From: Atribacter laminatus
GTDB taxonomy: Bacteria > Atribacterota > Atribacteria > Atribacterales > Atribacteraceae
Assembly: GCF_015775515.1 (NCBI RefSeq)
Contig: NZ_CP065383.1
Location: forward strand, 2,790,001 to 2,854,000
DNA: 64,000 bases
Direction: 5' to 3'
This document shows, in pieces, positions 8,036 through 17,038 of this stretch. A program made the translations under genes and the position numbers. Position 1 is the first letter of the stretch; each line of letters begins with the position of its first letter. The notes below the pieces were generated by a model. That model was not told the origin of the DNA, made no database searches, and saw nothing but the letters and a program-made list of their open reading frames with translations.

Positions 8036-9289
8036 CTACAAAATAACCAATTCATCCTTAATTTTTTTTATCACTGATACCAACTGCTCCCGGGTACACT
8101 CTATCCTCTTTCCATTTGAACGTATTTTAATTTCCAAAGTGCCATTTTTCAAGGCTTTTTCACCAACAATCACCTGAATTGGAAAACCAATCAAATCAGC
8201 TTCTTTGAATTTATATCCTGCTGAAACTTCTCGATCATCCCAGATTGTCTCATACCCTTGATGAGCAAGCTGCTGGGAAATGCTTTCGGCTAGTTCCATA
8301 CCGGCTTGATTTTTTAATTTTACCGGTATAATGATTATCTCGTAGGGAGCGATATTCCAAGGCCATTTTATTCCATTTTCGTCGTGATTGGCTTCAATTG
8401 CTGCAGCCATAGTTCTTCCAATGCCGATTCCATAGCATCCCATAATCAAAGGTTTTTCTTTCCCATCCTGGTCAACAAAATAGGCTTTCATCGATTCCGA
8501 ATATTTCGTTCCCAACTGAAAAATGTGGCCAACTTCAATACCTCGCTTTTCCTCCATACCAGCATGGCATTCTGGACAATCACTGATCTCCTGGGTTGAG
8601 GCAACCAAACACTTTGGACATCTCATCACTTTTTCTTCCCCAGAATCGGCAATAATAAGAAATTCGTGAGAAACATCTCCACCGATTACCCCCGAATCAG
8701 CTCTCACTGCTATATATTCTAAACCACAAGACGCAAATATTTTTGAGTAGGCATCATACATTTTTTGGTAACTCACCTTTAATCCCTCATAATCCCGATC
8801 GAAGCTGTACAAATCCTTCATAATGAATTCTCGAGACCGCATCACTCCAAACCGAGGTCGGATTTCATCTCGAAATTTCGTCTGGATTTGATACAACAGC
8901 AAAGGGAGCTGGCGATAGGAGCGAATCTCTTTCCGAGCTATATCGGTGATCACTTCTTCATGGGTTGGTCCCAAACAAAAATCTCGTTCTCGACGGTCTT
9001 GAAAACGGATCAATTCCGGACCATAAATATCCCAGCGCCCGGTTTCTTTCCAAAGTTCTCCAGGTTGAAGGGCGGGTAACAAAAGTTCCTGACCATCAGC
9101 ATGGTTCAGCTCTCGACGAACAATATTCATGATTTTTTCCAAAGAACGCAAACCCAAAGGAAGGATATTATATATTCCCGATGAAAGTTGCCTGATCATT
9201 CCTGCCCGCAGCATTAAGCTATGACTGATCACTTCGGCTTCGGCGGGATTCTCTTTCAGTGTTGGAGCAAACAAAGCTGACATTTTCAA
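8036..9289 (-). CDS. proS: Prolyl-tRNA synthetase, short form without editing insertion
   Basis: Class II prolyl-tRNA synthetase, charging tRNA-Pro. Motif 2 (about residues 135-156, with F-R-D-E-I-R-P-R-F-G) and motif 3 (G-I-G-I-G-R-T-M-A-A) are clear, as is the C-terminal anticodon-binding domain. At 417 residues it is about 150 shorter than common bacterial ProRS: the roughly 180-residue INS editing domain expected between S-H-E-F and G-I-E-V-G-H-I-F is missing. In its place is a short segment with C224-x2-C227 and C238-x2-C241, probably a zinc knuckle. The start is TTG 9289 (M-K-M-S), with AGGAGG ten bases upstream. Absence of the insertion is seen; loss of alanine editing is inferred from the family. 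Confidence 0.93.
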   Translation of the reverse strand: MKMSALFAPTLKENPAEAEVISHSLMLRAGMIRQLSSGIYNILPLGLRSLEKIMNIVRRELNHADGQELLLPALQPGELWKETGRWDIYGPELIRFQDRRERDFCLGPTHEEVITDIARKEIRSYRQLPLLLYQIQTKFRDEIRPRFGVMRSREFIMKDLYSFDRDYEGLKVSYQKMYDAYSKIFASCGLEYIAVRADSGVIGGDVSHEFLIIADSGEEKVMRCPKCLVASTQEISDCPECHAGMEEKRGIEVGHIFQLGTKYSESMKAYFVDQDGKEKPLIMGCYGIGIGRTMAAAIEANHDENGIKWPWNIAPYEIIIIPVKLKNQAGMELAESISQQLAHQGYETIWDDREVSAGYKFKEADLIGFPIQVIVGEKALKNGTLEIKIRSNGKRIECTREQLVSVIKKIKDELVIL

Positions 9290-9303
9290 AGCGTATTTTC
9301 CTC

Positions 9304-10377
9304 CTATTTTTTCACCATTGGATTGGATACCATCAATTGTAATTGTTTTACCAGTTCACTCAAAGCATCCTGTTGATGCATGGTTTTAACTACTTTACCT
9401 TGAACAAAAAGGAGCGCGGTTGATTTTCCAAAAGCTAACCCTAAATCAGCCTCCTTTGCTTCTCCCGGACCATTCACCTCACACCCCATGATTGCTAATT
9501 TTATGGGGAAGGGAGATGATATCATCTGGACTGCTTCTTTTATTTCTCTAACAAATGATACCACATCTCCTCTGGTTCGAGCACAGGTCGGACAGGAAAT
9601 TACTTCAATTCCTTTTTGCCGTAGTCCCACTCCTTGAAGTATTTGGACCGCAACTTGGGATTCAAGAACCGGATTGGGTGAAGTGAGTGAAACGCGTATA
9701 TTATTCCCTATCCCTTTTTGGAGGATTGTACTTAAAGCAATTGTCGACTTAATGATTCCTTCAAATCCCTCACCAGCTTCAGTCAGTCCGACATGTAAAG
9801 GATAAGAAAAAGCGTCAGCTAAGCGTTCATAAATCTCAATTGTTTCATTAATATCGGTTGATTTGGCAGAAAGAATAATTCGGTGAAAATCATTTTTCTG
9901 TGGGATTTCAATCATTTCGATTATACTATCAAGGAGTGCCTCCACTCTCCCCTTTTTCTGGAGATGAGAGGGGAGCGAGCCGGTATTGGCACCTAGTCGA
10001 AGCACACCATTTCTTGCTTTCATTCTCTCAATAAGCTGTTGGTATTGGAGCCGATTTTTCCAAGTTCCAGGATTAACTCGAATTCCATCAATACCTGCTT
10101 CGACTGCCTTAAGAGCAATGATCGGCGAAAAATGGATATCGGCTACGAGAGGAAGGGGTGAATGCTTTTTCAGCTGTATGATGCCGGACAAAGCTCCTTC
10201 ATCGGGTACGGCAATTCGAAAGCAGTCACTTCCAGCTGCTGCTGCGGCACAAATTTCATTCAAACATTCATCAACTCGTCCTGGGTAAACTCTCCCCATA
10301 GACTCTACCGAAACCGATGAACGTCCACCAATAGCAAGAGAACCAAGAAAGACTTGGAAAGTTTTTTCTCGCTTCAT
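9304..10377 (-). CDS. ispG: 4-hydroxy-3-methylbut-2-enyl diphosphate synthase (flavodoxin/ferredoxin) IspG
   Basis: IspG (GcpE) reduces methylerythritol cyclodiphosphate to HMBPP, the sixth step of the MEP isoprenoid pathway, using a [4Fe-4S] cluster. The 357-residue protein has the TIM-barrel half with V-A-D-I-H-F and G-I-R-V-N-P-G, then the cluster site C-P-T-C-A-R-T near residue 264. The third cysteine follows in M-G-C-E-V-N-G-P-G-E-A near residue 300, whose Glu is the fourth ligand in the family. It overlaps rseP by four bases (ATGA), and proS follows after 14 bases. Clustering with dxr, uppS and cdsA, and ispH elsewhere in the window, places isoprenoid and envelope synthesis together. 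Confidence 0.95.
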   Translation of the reverse strand: MKREKTFQVFLGSLAIGGRSSVSVESMGRVYPGRVDECLNEICAAAAAGSDCFRIAVPDEGALSGIIQLKKHSPLPLVADIHFSPIIALKAVEAGIDGIRVNPGTWKNRLQYQQLIERMKARNGVLRLGANTGSLPSHLQKKGRVEALLDSIIEMIEIPQKNDFHRIILSAKSTDINETIEIYERLADAFSYPLHVGLTEAGEGFEGIIKSTIALSTILQKGIGNNIRVSLTSPNPVLESQVAVQILQGVGLRQKGIEVISCPTCARTRGDVVSFVREIKEAVQMISSPFPIKLAIMGCEVNGPGEAKEADLGLAFGKSTALLFVQGKVVKTMHQQDALSELVKQLQLMVSNPMVKK

Positions 10378-11423
10378 TTTCCGGTAACTATTCTTAGAAC
10401 ATCCTGATAGGTAACGAATATTGCCATCAAAATGATAAATAAAAATCCAATCATATAGAAAAATCCAATTTTACTTGGATCCATCGGTTTCCCCCGGATT
10501 TTTTCATAAAGAAAAAGCAAAAGATGACCTCCATCTAATGCCGGAATTGGCAATAAATTAAAAAGGGCTAAAGCCACGCTAATCAATGCCGAAAAATAAA
10601 GCAAATTTAAAAACCCATAACTGGCAGCTTGCCCCGACATTCGAGCAATTCCAACAATACCAGTCACTTCCATTGGAACCCGTCCCATTACCATATACAG
10701 TAAACCAAGGAAGCTCACAACGAACCATTCTATCACCGAAGAAACACTTTTATAAAAGGCAACGAAAGGATTTACTCGACGATTTTCAACTCCATAAACA
10801 ATACCAATCAAGAAACGTTTTTCATCTTCATCCCAACGAGGGACTAACTGCACTTCAATCTCTGTTTGTTCTCGTAAAACGGTTAAAGATAATTCTTGTT
10901 CACCGTTAAGAGCGATTTGATTGGATAAATCCTCCATTTTCTCGATAGTTTTCCCATTAATCGAAGTAATAACGTCTCCAGGCAATATCCCGGCACTTTG
11001 AGCTGGACTATTTTCGATAACTTGTTGAATTTTTAAACTGCTGGTAGGTACGCCCAAAAAACTAAAAACCAAAAAAACTAAAATAATCGATAAAAACAGG
11101 TTCATGGCAGGTCCCCCTGCCACAATGAGACTTCTTTGATAAATTGGCTTTTTATCGAAACGCTCAGCATCAGGAACACTTGCTTCACTATACCCTTCAA
11201 TGAGCGTTTCTTCCATCCCGGCCATTTTGGTAAATCCACCCAGCGGAAAAGCTCGAATCGAATACTCAGTATCCCCTTTTTGCGTCGACCAAAGTTTTGG
11301 TCCATACCCTATGGCAAATTTTAAAACTCTAACCTTAAACCATCGAGCAAAAATAAAATGACCGAATTCATGGCAGAGAACTAATAACCCAATAACAAAT
11401 ATAGTAGCCAGGATAGTCAACAT
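10374..11423 (-). CDS. rseP: Site-2 zinc metalloprotease RseP family (M50)
   Basis: An intramembrane metalloprotease of family M50 that cleaves membrane-embedded substrates such as anti-sigma factors or signal-peptide remnants. The zinc motif H18-E19-F-G-H22 lies in the first membrane helix. A PDZ domain covers about residues 120-205 (S-P-A-Q-S-A-G-I-L-P-G-D-V-I), and the last third holds further helices with the N-L-L-P-I-P-A-L-D-G-G-H motif that supplies the third ligand. Length, 349 residues, is typical of the one-PDZ form. It overlaps the start of ispG by four bases and the end of dxr by seven, in the commonly seen order uppS-cdsA-dxr-rseP. Its regulated substrate is not evident here. Confidence 0.94.
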   Translation of the reverse strand: MLTILATIFVIGLLVLCHEFGHFIFARWFKVRVLKFAIGYGPKLWSTQKGDTEYSIRAFPLGGFTKMAGMEETLIEGYSEASVPDAERFDKKPIYQRSLIVAGGPAMNLFLSIILVFLVFSFLGVPTSSLKIQQVIENSPAQSAGILPGDVITSINGKTIEKMEDLSNQIALNGEQELSLTVLREQTEIEVQLVPRWDEDEKRFLIGIVYGVENRRVNPFVAFYKSVSSVIEWFVVSFLGLLYMVMGRVPMEVTGIVGIARMSGQAASYGFLNLLYFSALISVALALFNLLPIPALDGGHLLLFLYEKIRGKPMDPSKIGFFYMIGFLFIILMAIFVTYQDVLRIVTGK

Positions 11424-12577
11424 TTTAAGGATCTCCTTTGTTGTATCAAGTCCTTTGCGATTTTAAACCCCTGGTTATAGATATAAATAACATCGGATAC
11501 CGATTGTGGCTTTGCTATTGTTGTTTCCAAGGTTTTTTCCAAAAGAATGGGGATATGATTAAACCCAATTCGGTGACTGAGAAAAGCCTGAACACATGCT
11601 TCATCAGCCCCACAAAAGAAAGCTGGATACCCTCCCCCCAAGCGTCCCACTTTGACTGCAAGATAAAAACCCTGGAAACGATCAGGAACCGGATAATCAA
11701 AATGCAATTGGTGCAGCTGGGTAAAATCCATTTTATACTCTTCCCAAGGAAAAGTTCTTTCGGTTTTTAAAGCATGCAAAATAACCGATTTCATATCTGG
11801 TTTGGAAAGAAGCGCTGTTATAAAGCCGTCTTTTCTCTCGACAAGAGCATGAATCACACTTTCTCTCTGGATGAGAACATCAATTTGGGAATAAGGGAAC
11901 CGAAAAAGGCAATTGGCTTCAATCACCTCTAACCCTTTATTAATTAAATTGGCCGAATCAACAGTTATCTTCGTTCCCATTTTCCAATTGGGATGAGAGA
12001 GAGCCATTTCAGGAGTAATTTCATTCAAATCTCCTTGCCATTCATAAAACGCTCCTCCCGAAGCTGTGAGATAAATCTTGGCAATATGTTCTTGGTTATG
12101 GCCTTGAATGAGCTGATGGAGAGCATTATGCTCGCTATCCAATGCAATAATATTTTTATTTTGACTTAAATCTCTTTCGCCTTTCCAAAGCTCGCTTCCG
12201 GCAACGATAATTTCTTTGGTGGCCATCCAAATGATCTTATCGGTGTTCAATAAATCATAAAAAAGATCAATCCAGTCAATTCCCGATAAGGCAAAAAATA
12301 TTCCATCGATAGAATCTCCTAAGAGTATTTCTTTAACCGCATCTCGGTTTTTTAAAACCCTTATTCCCGATTCTTTTAAATCAGAAGCGGCTCTAAAATT
12401 CGCTTCAGGATTAGCAAGATAAATCGATGGATTACGAAAAGCTTGGGCTTGTTGAATGAGTTTTTCCCGGTTTATATTCGCAACTAATGTCTTCACTTCA
12501 AATTCGGGAAAATAAGAGAGAACATTACAAATCTGCTCTCCCAAATAACCAGTCGATCCAATTACTGCAACTCTCAT
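11417..12577 (-). CDS. dxr: 1-deoxy-D-xylulose 5-phosphate reductoisomerase
   Basis: DXR converts DXP into MEP, the committed step of the MEP pathway, with NADPH and a divalent metal. The N-terminal NADPH site G-S-T-G-Y-L-G starts at residue 7. D-S-E-H-N-A near residue 147, T-A-S-G-G-A-F, and H-P-N-W-K-M-G-T-K-I-T-V-D-S-A followed by N-K-G-L-E-V-I-E-A mark the active site. The usual A-N-K-E-S before the metal site reads A-T-K-E-I, so the enzyme is somewhat diverged, but all acidic ligands are present. At 386 residues the length is normal. It sits one base after cdsA and overlaps rseP by seven bases. Confidence 0.94.
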   Translation of the reverse strand: MRVAVIGSTGYLGEQICNVLSYFPEFEVKTLVANINREKLIQQAQAFRNPSIYLANPEANFRAASDLKESGIRVLKNRDAVKEILLGDSIDGIFFALSGIDWIDLFYDLLNTDKIIWMATKEIIVAGSELWKGERDLSQNKNIIALDSEHNALHQLIQGHNQEHIAKIYLTASGGAFYEWQGDLNEITPEMALSHPNWKMGTKITVDSANLINKGLEVIEANCLFRFPYSQIDVLIQRESVIHALVERKDGFITALLSKPDMKSVILHALKTERTFPWEEYKMDFTQLHQLHFDYPVPDRFQGFYLAVKVGRLGGGYPAFFCGADEACVQAFLSHRIGFNHIPILLEKTLETTIAKPQSVSDVIYIYNQGFKIAKDLIQQRRSLKC

Positions 12578-12578
12578 C

Positions 12579-13388
12579 TTAACCTCCCCACCAAGTTTGA
12601 ATAAAATAAATCACTGGGGATACGAAAAAAAAGGAATCAAATCGGTCCAGAAATCCACCGTGACCAGGCAAAAATTGTCCAGAATCTTTTAATTGATATT
12701 CTCTCTTCACAGATGACTCAAAGAGATCTCCCAAGAAACCAACCAAAGCTATTATCAATCCAATCAAAAGAGATTGAAATACTGTCCAATGAGAAAGAAA
12801 AAATATTTTTAAAAAAAGGGCTCCTCCACAACTCAGGGCTATTCCTCCCCATAATCCCTCCCAGCTTTTTCCAGGACTAATAGCCGGAGCTATTTTATGT
12901 TGACCCCACTTTTTACCAACTATATACGCACCAATATCATTTAACCAGACAATGCAGGCAAAACCAACCAGAATCCATCGACCATAATCGAGACCGGTTT
13001 TTACCCAAAAAAAAGGAAGCCCGATACAATAGACAATTCCAAATAAGAAAAAACTAACCCGTTCAATTATTCTGGAACGCTCGTAGAAACTCCACCAAAC
13101 TAAAAGAATAAAGAAAACAAACCAAATAAACGGTGCTGATGAATGAGGATAAAGGAAAGAAAGGTAAAATAAAATTATTGCTATGATGATGAGTACTTTG
13201 GTAAATCGGTGTGGAATTTTACAATGGACCATTTGTATATATTCTTGGAAAGCGAAAACCGAAAGAGCAGCAAATACCGCTATCAGGGTTAGGTCATGAT
13301 ACACCATCAAAAACAAGAAAGGAGGCAAGGCTAATAGAATGCTAAAGGTTCTCAGTTTAAATTCCGTCGGCTGGGAAAGTTTGGTCAC
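12579..13388 (-). CDS. cdsA: Phosphatidate cytidylyltransferase CdsA
   Basis: CdsA makes CDP-diacylglycerol from phosphatidic acid and CTP, the branch point of phospholipid synthesis, in the inner membrane. The 269-residue protein is a polytopic membrane protein with about seven hydrophobic segments. It carries the complete CDP-DAG synthase signature near its C-terminus, S-V-K-R followed by K-D-S-G, H-G-G-F-L-D-R and F-D. It begins three bases after uppS and is followed one base later by dxr, the conventional uppS-cdsA-dxr order, so all are likely on one message. Confidence 0.95.
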   Translation of the reverse strand: MTKLSQPTEFKLRTFSILLALPPFLFLMVYHDLTLIAVFAALSVFAFQEYIQMVHCKIPHRFTKVLIIIAIILFYLSFLYPHSSAPFIWFVFFILLVWWSFYERSRIIERVSFFLFGIVYCIGLPFFWVKTGLDYGRWILVGFACIVWLNDIGAYIVGKKWGQHKIAPAISPGKSWEGLWGGIALSCGGALFLKIFFLSHWTVFQSLLIGLIIALVGFLGDLFESSVKREYQLKDSGQFLPGHGGFLDRFDSFFFVSPVIYFIQTWWGG

Positions 13389-13391
13389 CTC

Positions 13392-14120
13392 TTAGCCTAA
13401 TCCCCCAAATTTTCTTTTTCGGCTGACAAAATCGGCAAGTGCTTGATGATAGTCTCGAGATGAAAAATCAGGCCAAAGAACATCGGTAAAATAGAGCTCA
13501 CTATAAGCCAACTGCCAGAGTAAGTAATTACTTAAACGTTTTTCTCCACCAGTTCGGATCAAGAGATCGGGATCGGGTTGATTCCCGGTATCGAGATATT
13601 GTCGAAAGGAATCTTCATCAATATCTCCTCCCTGATTCAATGAGATCTGAAGGAATTTTTGAAATGCCCTGATTATCTCGTCTCTCCCACCATAATTTAA
13701 AGCCAAATTCAAGGTCAAACCCTGATTCCGTTCGGTTAACTTCTCCAGGTTTTCCATTCGCTCAGTCAAATGATCGGGAAAACCCTCTTTTTTCCCTATG
13801 AATCGAACTTTTACCTGATTCTGATACAATTCTTCGGCATATCGATCAATTGCCTCAATAAAGATTTGCATCAGTCCCTGAACCTCATTTATTGGTCGCC
13901 GCCAATTCTCGGTAGAAAACGAATACAGGGTGAGAAAAGGGATTTTCTCATCCCAGGTTTCTTTAACCACCAATCGAACAGCCTCAACTCCCTGCCGATG
14001 ACCTTCTAATCTCGGCTTCCCTCGAGTTTGAGCCCAACGACCGTTCCCGTCCATAATAATGGCAACATGATGAATGCCATATTCTAAATACTCATGATTT
14101 CCTTTTCTTTTTTCTCCCAT
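13392..14120 (-). CDS. uppS: Isoprenyl transferase (undecaprenyl diphosphate synthase)
   Basis: A cis-prenyltransferase that extends farnesyl diphosphate with isopentenyl diphosphate to make the C55 carrier lipid for peptidoglycan. Visible motifs are H-V-A-I-I-M-D-G-N-G-R-W-A near residue 18 (catalytic Asp), G-H-R-Q-G-V, Y-S-F-S-T-E-N-W-R-R-P, L-N-L-A-L-N-Y-G-G-R and the final D-L-L-I-R-T-G-G-E. Length 242 is typical. The ATG lies 37 bases inside the end of frr with only a weak ribosome site. No better start exists before the D-G-N-G-R motif, so it is probably translated by coupling to frr. IspA, which makes its allylic primer, is encoded elsewhere in the window. Confidence 0.95.
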   Translation of the reverse strand: MGEKRKGNHEYLEYGIHHVAIIMDGNGRWAQTRGKPRLEGHRQGVEAVRLVVKETWDEKIPFLTLYSFSTENWRRPINEVQGLMQIFIEAIDRYAEELYQNQVKVRFIGKKEGFPDHLTERMENLEKLTERNQGLTLNLALNYGGRDEIIRAFQKFLQISLNQGGDIDEDSFRQYLDTGNQPDPDLLIRTGGEKRLSNYLLWQLAYSELYFTDVLWPDFSSRDYHQALADFVSRKRKFGGLG

Positions 14121-14650
14121 ATTCCATCTATTTCATTGGTAAATTCATCGGTCATTTTTTGAACTTCTGCCACTGTTTTTTTACTCTCATCCTCAGAAAT
14201 AACCCCGTCTTTTTCCAACTTTTTAATTCCATCGTTGGCTTCACGCCTTAAGTTGCGTATTGCAACCTTGGCTTCTTCGGCTGTTTTCTTGGTAAACTTG
14301 GCAATCTCTTTTCGCCTTTCCTCGGTTAATGGAGGAACATTGATTCGAATAATGTTGGAATCTACCACTGGGTTAAAACCCAAATCGGATTTCCAAATGC
14401 CCTTTTCAATCGGTTGAAGGGCATTTTTATCCCAGGGTTGAACAACAATAGTCTTCGCATCAGGTGTATTAATTGATGCTATGGTTTTTAATTCAACCGT
14501 GCTTCCATAATAATCAACAACTACATTCTCAATGAGAGCCGGAGTGGCTCGACCGGTTTTCACATGGGACAGTTCATCTCGCAAAACAGCAATAGCCGCT
14601 TTCATTCTTTTCTCAATATCCTTTAATAAATCCTTTAATTGTTCTGCCAT
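14084..14650 (-). CDS. frr: Ribosome recycling factor
   Basis: RRF releases post-termination ribosomes together with EF-G. The 188-residue protein has the standard three-helix and beta-sandwich layout, with M-K-A-A-I-A-V-L near residue 16, T-G-R-A-T-P-A-L-I near 32, I-R-I-N-V-P-P-L-T-E-E-R-R-K near 103, and the final helix R-N-L-R-R-E-A-N-D-G-I-K-K. Its ATG shares one base with the pyrH stop (TAATG), and uppS starts inside its last codons. The rpsB-tsf-pyrH-frr-uppS order is one of the most widely conserved bacterial clusters. Confidence 0.96.
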   Translation of the reverse strand: MAEQLKDLLKDIEKRMKAAIAVLRDELSHVKTGRATPALIENVVVDYYGSTVELKTIASINTPDAKTIVVQPWDKNALQPIEKGIWKSDLGFNPVVDSNIIRINVPPLTEERRKEIAKFTKKTAEEAKVAIRNLRREANDGIKKLEKDGVISEDESKKTVAEVQKMTDEFTNEIDGIWEKKEKEIMSI

Positions 14651-15384
14651 TATCCTCCCTCCTGAGAAATAAAAGTTCCAATTTTATCGCCTAAAACGAC
14701 TCTTAAAAGATTGCCAGTTTGGTTAAAGTTAAAAACAATGATAGGAATATTGTTATCCATACACAAAGAAACTGCAGTCGAATCCATGACCTTCAGTCCG
14801 AGATTCAGCAAATTAAGATAGCTGATGGTTTCATATTTGACTGCATTCCGGTTGGTTACCGGGTCTGACTCATACACACCATCAACCTTGGTCGCTTTAA
14901 TAACTGCATCGGCTTTGATCTCAGCAGCTCGGAGAGCAGCTGCAGTATCGGTTGTAAAGTAAGGATTCCCGGTCCCGGCTGCCAAAATGACCACCCGTCC
15001 TTTTTCCAAGTGACGAATGGCACGTCTTCGAATATAAGGTTCAGCTACCGCCCTCATTTCGATGGCAGTTTGGACTCGAGTGGGGATATCAGCATTTTCA
15101 AGAAAATCTTGAAGAGCTAAGGCATTAATAACCGTTGCCAACATCCCCATATTATCAGCGGTCACTCGGCTTATTCCCCGATCTCCGGCAGTACGCCCTC
15201 GAAAGATATTTCCACCACCAACCACAATGGCGATTTCTACCTTTAATTGGTGAACTTGTTTAATCTCTTGAGTAAAATACTCTAATACTCTGTTATCAAT
15301 ACCTGAAGAGAGTGACCCCATCAGCGCTTCACCGGATAACTTTAACAAAATCCGGCGATAAAGCGGCTTCACCTTTTCACCCAT
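14650..15384 (-). CDS. pyrH: UMP kinase
   Basis: PyrH phosphorylates UMP to UDP, feeding RNA, DNA and cell-wall precursor synthesis. The 244-residue protein of the amino-acid-kinase fold shows [12 protein letters not shown] near residue 10, [19 protein letters not shown] and [11 protein letters not shown]. The start is taken at ATG 15384, just after the tsf stop, with GGTGA eight bases upstream. An in-frame GTG four codons earlier (15396) lies within tsf and is less likely, and the resulting N-terminus ([11 protein letters not shown]) matches the usual length. It lies between tsf and frr as expected. Confidence 0.95.
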   Translation of the reverse strand: MGEKVKPLYRRILLKLSGEALMGSLSSGIDNRVLEYFTQEIKQVHQLKVEIAIVVGGGNIFRGRTAGDRGISRVTADNMGMLATVINALALQDFLENADIPTRVQTAIEMRAVAEPYIRRRAIRHLEKGRVVILAAGTGNPYFTTDTAAALRAAEIKADAVIKATKVDGVYESDPVTNRNAVKYETISYLNLLNLGLKVMDSTAVSLCMDNNIPIIVFNFNQTGNLLRVVLGDKIGTFISQEGG

Positions 15385-15385
15385 G

Positions 15386-15982
15386 CTATTCTTCACCGAG
15401 TTTTAAACGAACAAATCGTTTAATAATTATATTCTCACCCACTTTAGCAATGGTTTCCACCAATAAGTCCTTAATTTTTTTATCACCATCTCGAATGTAT
15501 TCCTGTTCGAGAAGGCAGTTTGCCTGATAAAACTTATTCAGCTTCCCTTCAACAATTTTCTTTTGGACTGCTTCAGGTTTACCGCTTTCACTAAGCTGAG
15601 CTTGGTAGATCTTCTCTTCTTCCTTACGAATATCTTCAGGCACTTCTTCAATCGCTACCCAGCGGGGGGCTTGAGCGGCGATTTGAAGAGTTAATTCTTT
15701 GACAAAGTTGACAAATTCTTCAGTACGGGCAACAAAGTCAGTTTCACAATTGACTTCCACCAATACTCCTATCTTCCCGTCAGTATGAACGTAAGAACCG
15801 ATGAGGCCCTGTTCGGCTGATCGGCTTTGTTTCTTTGCTGCTGTTTCAATTCCCTTCTTACGAAGAAGCTCACAGGCTTTTTCCATATCTCCGTTGGTTT
15901 CTTCTAAGGCTTTTTTGCATTCCATGACTCCTGCGCCACTTAGGTTTCTGAGTTCGTAAACTACTTTAGCATCATAGCTCAT
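15386..15982 (-). CDS. tsf: Elongation factor Ts
   Basis: EF-Ts exchanges GDP for GTP on EF-Tu. The 198-residue product is the short form, with one core subdomain, also found in Thermotoga and Thermus, rather than the roughly 280-residue E. coli type. Conserved points are the UBA-like N-terminus with [16 protein letters not shown] near residue 11, and the [11 protein letters not shown] motif near 77. Its ATG overlaps the rpsB stop by four bases and pyrH starts one base after its end. Identification rests on motifs and on the conserved rpsB-tsf pair. Confidence 0.96.
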   Translation of the reverse strand: MSYDAKVVYELRNLSGAGVMECKKALEETNGDMEKACELLRKKGIETAAKKQSRSAEQGLIGSYVHTDGKIGVLVEVNCETDFVARTEEFVNFVKELTLQIAAQAPRWVAIEEVPEDIRKEEEKIYQAQLSESGKPEAVQKKIVEGKLNKFYQANCLLEQEYIRDGDKKIKDLLVETIAKVGENIIIKRFVRLKLGEE

Positions 15983-16860
15983 GGCTGCTCCTCCTTTGCT
16001 TCTTCAGTGAGATTTTCATCATTGCTTTCTATTTCTTCCAGTTCAGGGTCCTTGAGCTCTTCTAAAATCGAAAGCGGAGGTTCTTCTTCATCGCTACCAA
16101 TCGTTACTTCATTTGAAACCGCTGCATCAGTTTCAGGAACAGCTTCTCCTTCAGTAGCAACTTCTTCGCGACCTTCGGTAGCATACTGTTTCCCTTCCAT
16201 CACGGCATCGGCTATGATGGAAGAAAAGAGACGAATAGCCCGTATGGCATCATCGTTACCGGGTATCACAAAATCGACTTCATCAGGATCACAGTTCGTA
16301 TCAACTATACCAACGATTGGAATTCCAATACGACGAGCTTCCAATACGGCGTTTCGCTCTCTTCTGGGATCGACAACAAAAACACAATCAGGAACTTTAG
16401 ACATCTTTCGAATTCCAGTGAGATATTTTTCCAATCGAGTTTTGGTTTTTAAGATTTGCATAATTTCTTTTTTAGGAAGTCGGTTTAAGATACCATTTTC
16501 TTCCATTTTTTCAATATGTTCTAATTTATCTATACTCTGCTGAATGGTTACATAATTGGTAAGCATACCACCCAGCCAACGCTGATTTACATAATGCATT
16601 CCGCATCGGTTCGCTTCTTGCTCGATCGATTCCTGTGCCTGCTTCTTGGTCCCAACAAAAAGAACCGTTCCACCCTCTTTCGCTAGGTCACGAACAAAAT
16701 AGTAAGCCTTCTCAGCTAAACCAACGGTTTTTTGTAAATCAATAATGTAAATATTATTCCTTTCGGTAAAAATATAGGGTTTCATTTTTGGATTCCAACG
16801 GCGAGTTTGATGACCAAAATGAACCCCAGCTTCCAATAATTGCTTCATGGTAACGATCAT
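15979..16860 (-). CDS. rpsB: 30S ribosomal protein S2
   Basis: Ribosomal protein S2 of the small-subunit head. The core, about residues 1-225, contains the family signatures [19 protein letters not shown] near residue 8, [12 protein letters not shown] near 91, and the D-T-N-C-D-P segment near 188. The remaining residues to 293 form an acidic, low-complexity tail rich in Glu, Thr and Val, longer than in most homologues. AAGGAGAA precedes the ATG by six bases. It is the first gene of rpsB-tsf-pyrH-frr, and a good promoter lies about 120 bases upstream at 16980-17009. Confidence 0.96.
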   Translation of the reverse strand: MIVTMKQLLEAGVHFGHQTRRWNPKMKPYIFTERNNIYIIDLQKTVGLAEKAYYFVRDLAKEGGTVLFVGTKKQAQESIEQEANRCGMHYVNQRWLGGMLTNYVTIQQSIDKLEHIEKMEENGILNRLPKKEIMQILKTKTRLEKYLTGIRKMSKVPDCVFVVDPRRERNAVLEARRIGIPIVGIVDTNCDPDEVDFVIPGNDDAIRAIRLFSSIIADAVMEGKQYATEGREEVATEGEAVPETDAAVSNEVTIGSDEEEPPLSILEELKDPELEEIESNDENLTEEAKEEQP

Positions 16861-16979
16861 AAATAATTCTCCTTCCGGTTTTTTCCTCTGCCGGACCGAT
16901 GGTTAATCTTTTTGGGAAGATCACCGGAATTTATGTCCGACATGAGAATTTATTCTTATGCTATGCATAAATCGGGCAC

Positions 16980-17009
16980 AGTATATCATGAAAGGGAAAA
17001 ATATTTCAA
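16980..17009 (-). promoter_or_regulatory. SigmaA-type promoter of the rpsB operon
   Basis: On the minus strand a -35 TTGAAA (17004-17009) and -10 TATACT (16980-16985) are separated by 18 bases. A TG one base before the -10 makes it an extended -10 element. Transcription would start near 16973 and leave a leader of about 110 bases before the rpsB ATG. That leader carries short complementary CCGG/CCGG segments near the ribosome site, which could allow S2-dependent control as in other bacteria. Promoter hexamers are seen; the leader control is speculative. Confidence 0.7.
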
Positions 17010-17038
17010 CCATAATTCCCATTTATCTATAAATGAAG

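Noticed and set aside
16007-16543. Long plus-strand frame (178 codons) opposite rpsB, rich in Ser and Ile
   Set aside because: It is antisense to the S2 gene; its composition reflects the acidic tail of S2 read backwards.
17020-17035. CATTTAT/ATAAATG inverted repeat after hslU as a terminator
   Set aside because: Its loop would be only two bases and the stem has almost no GC pairs.
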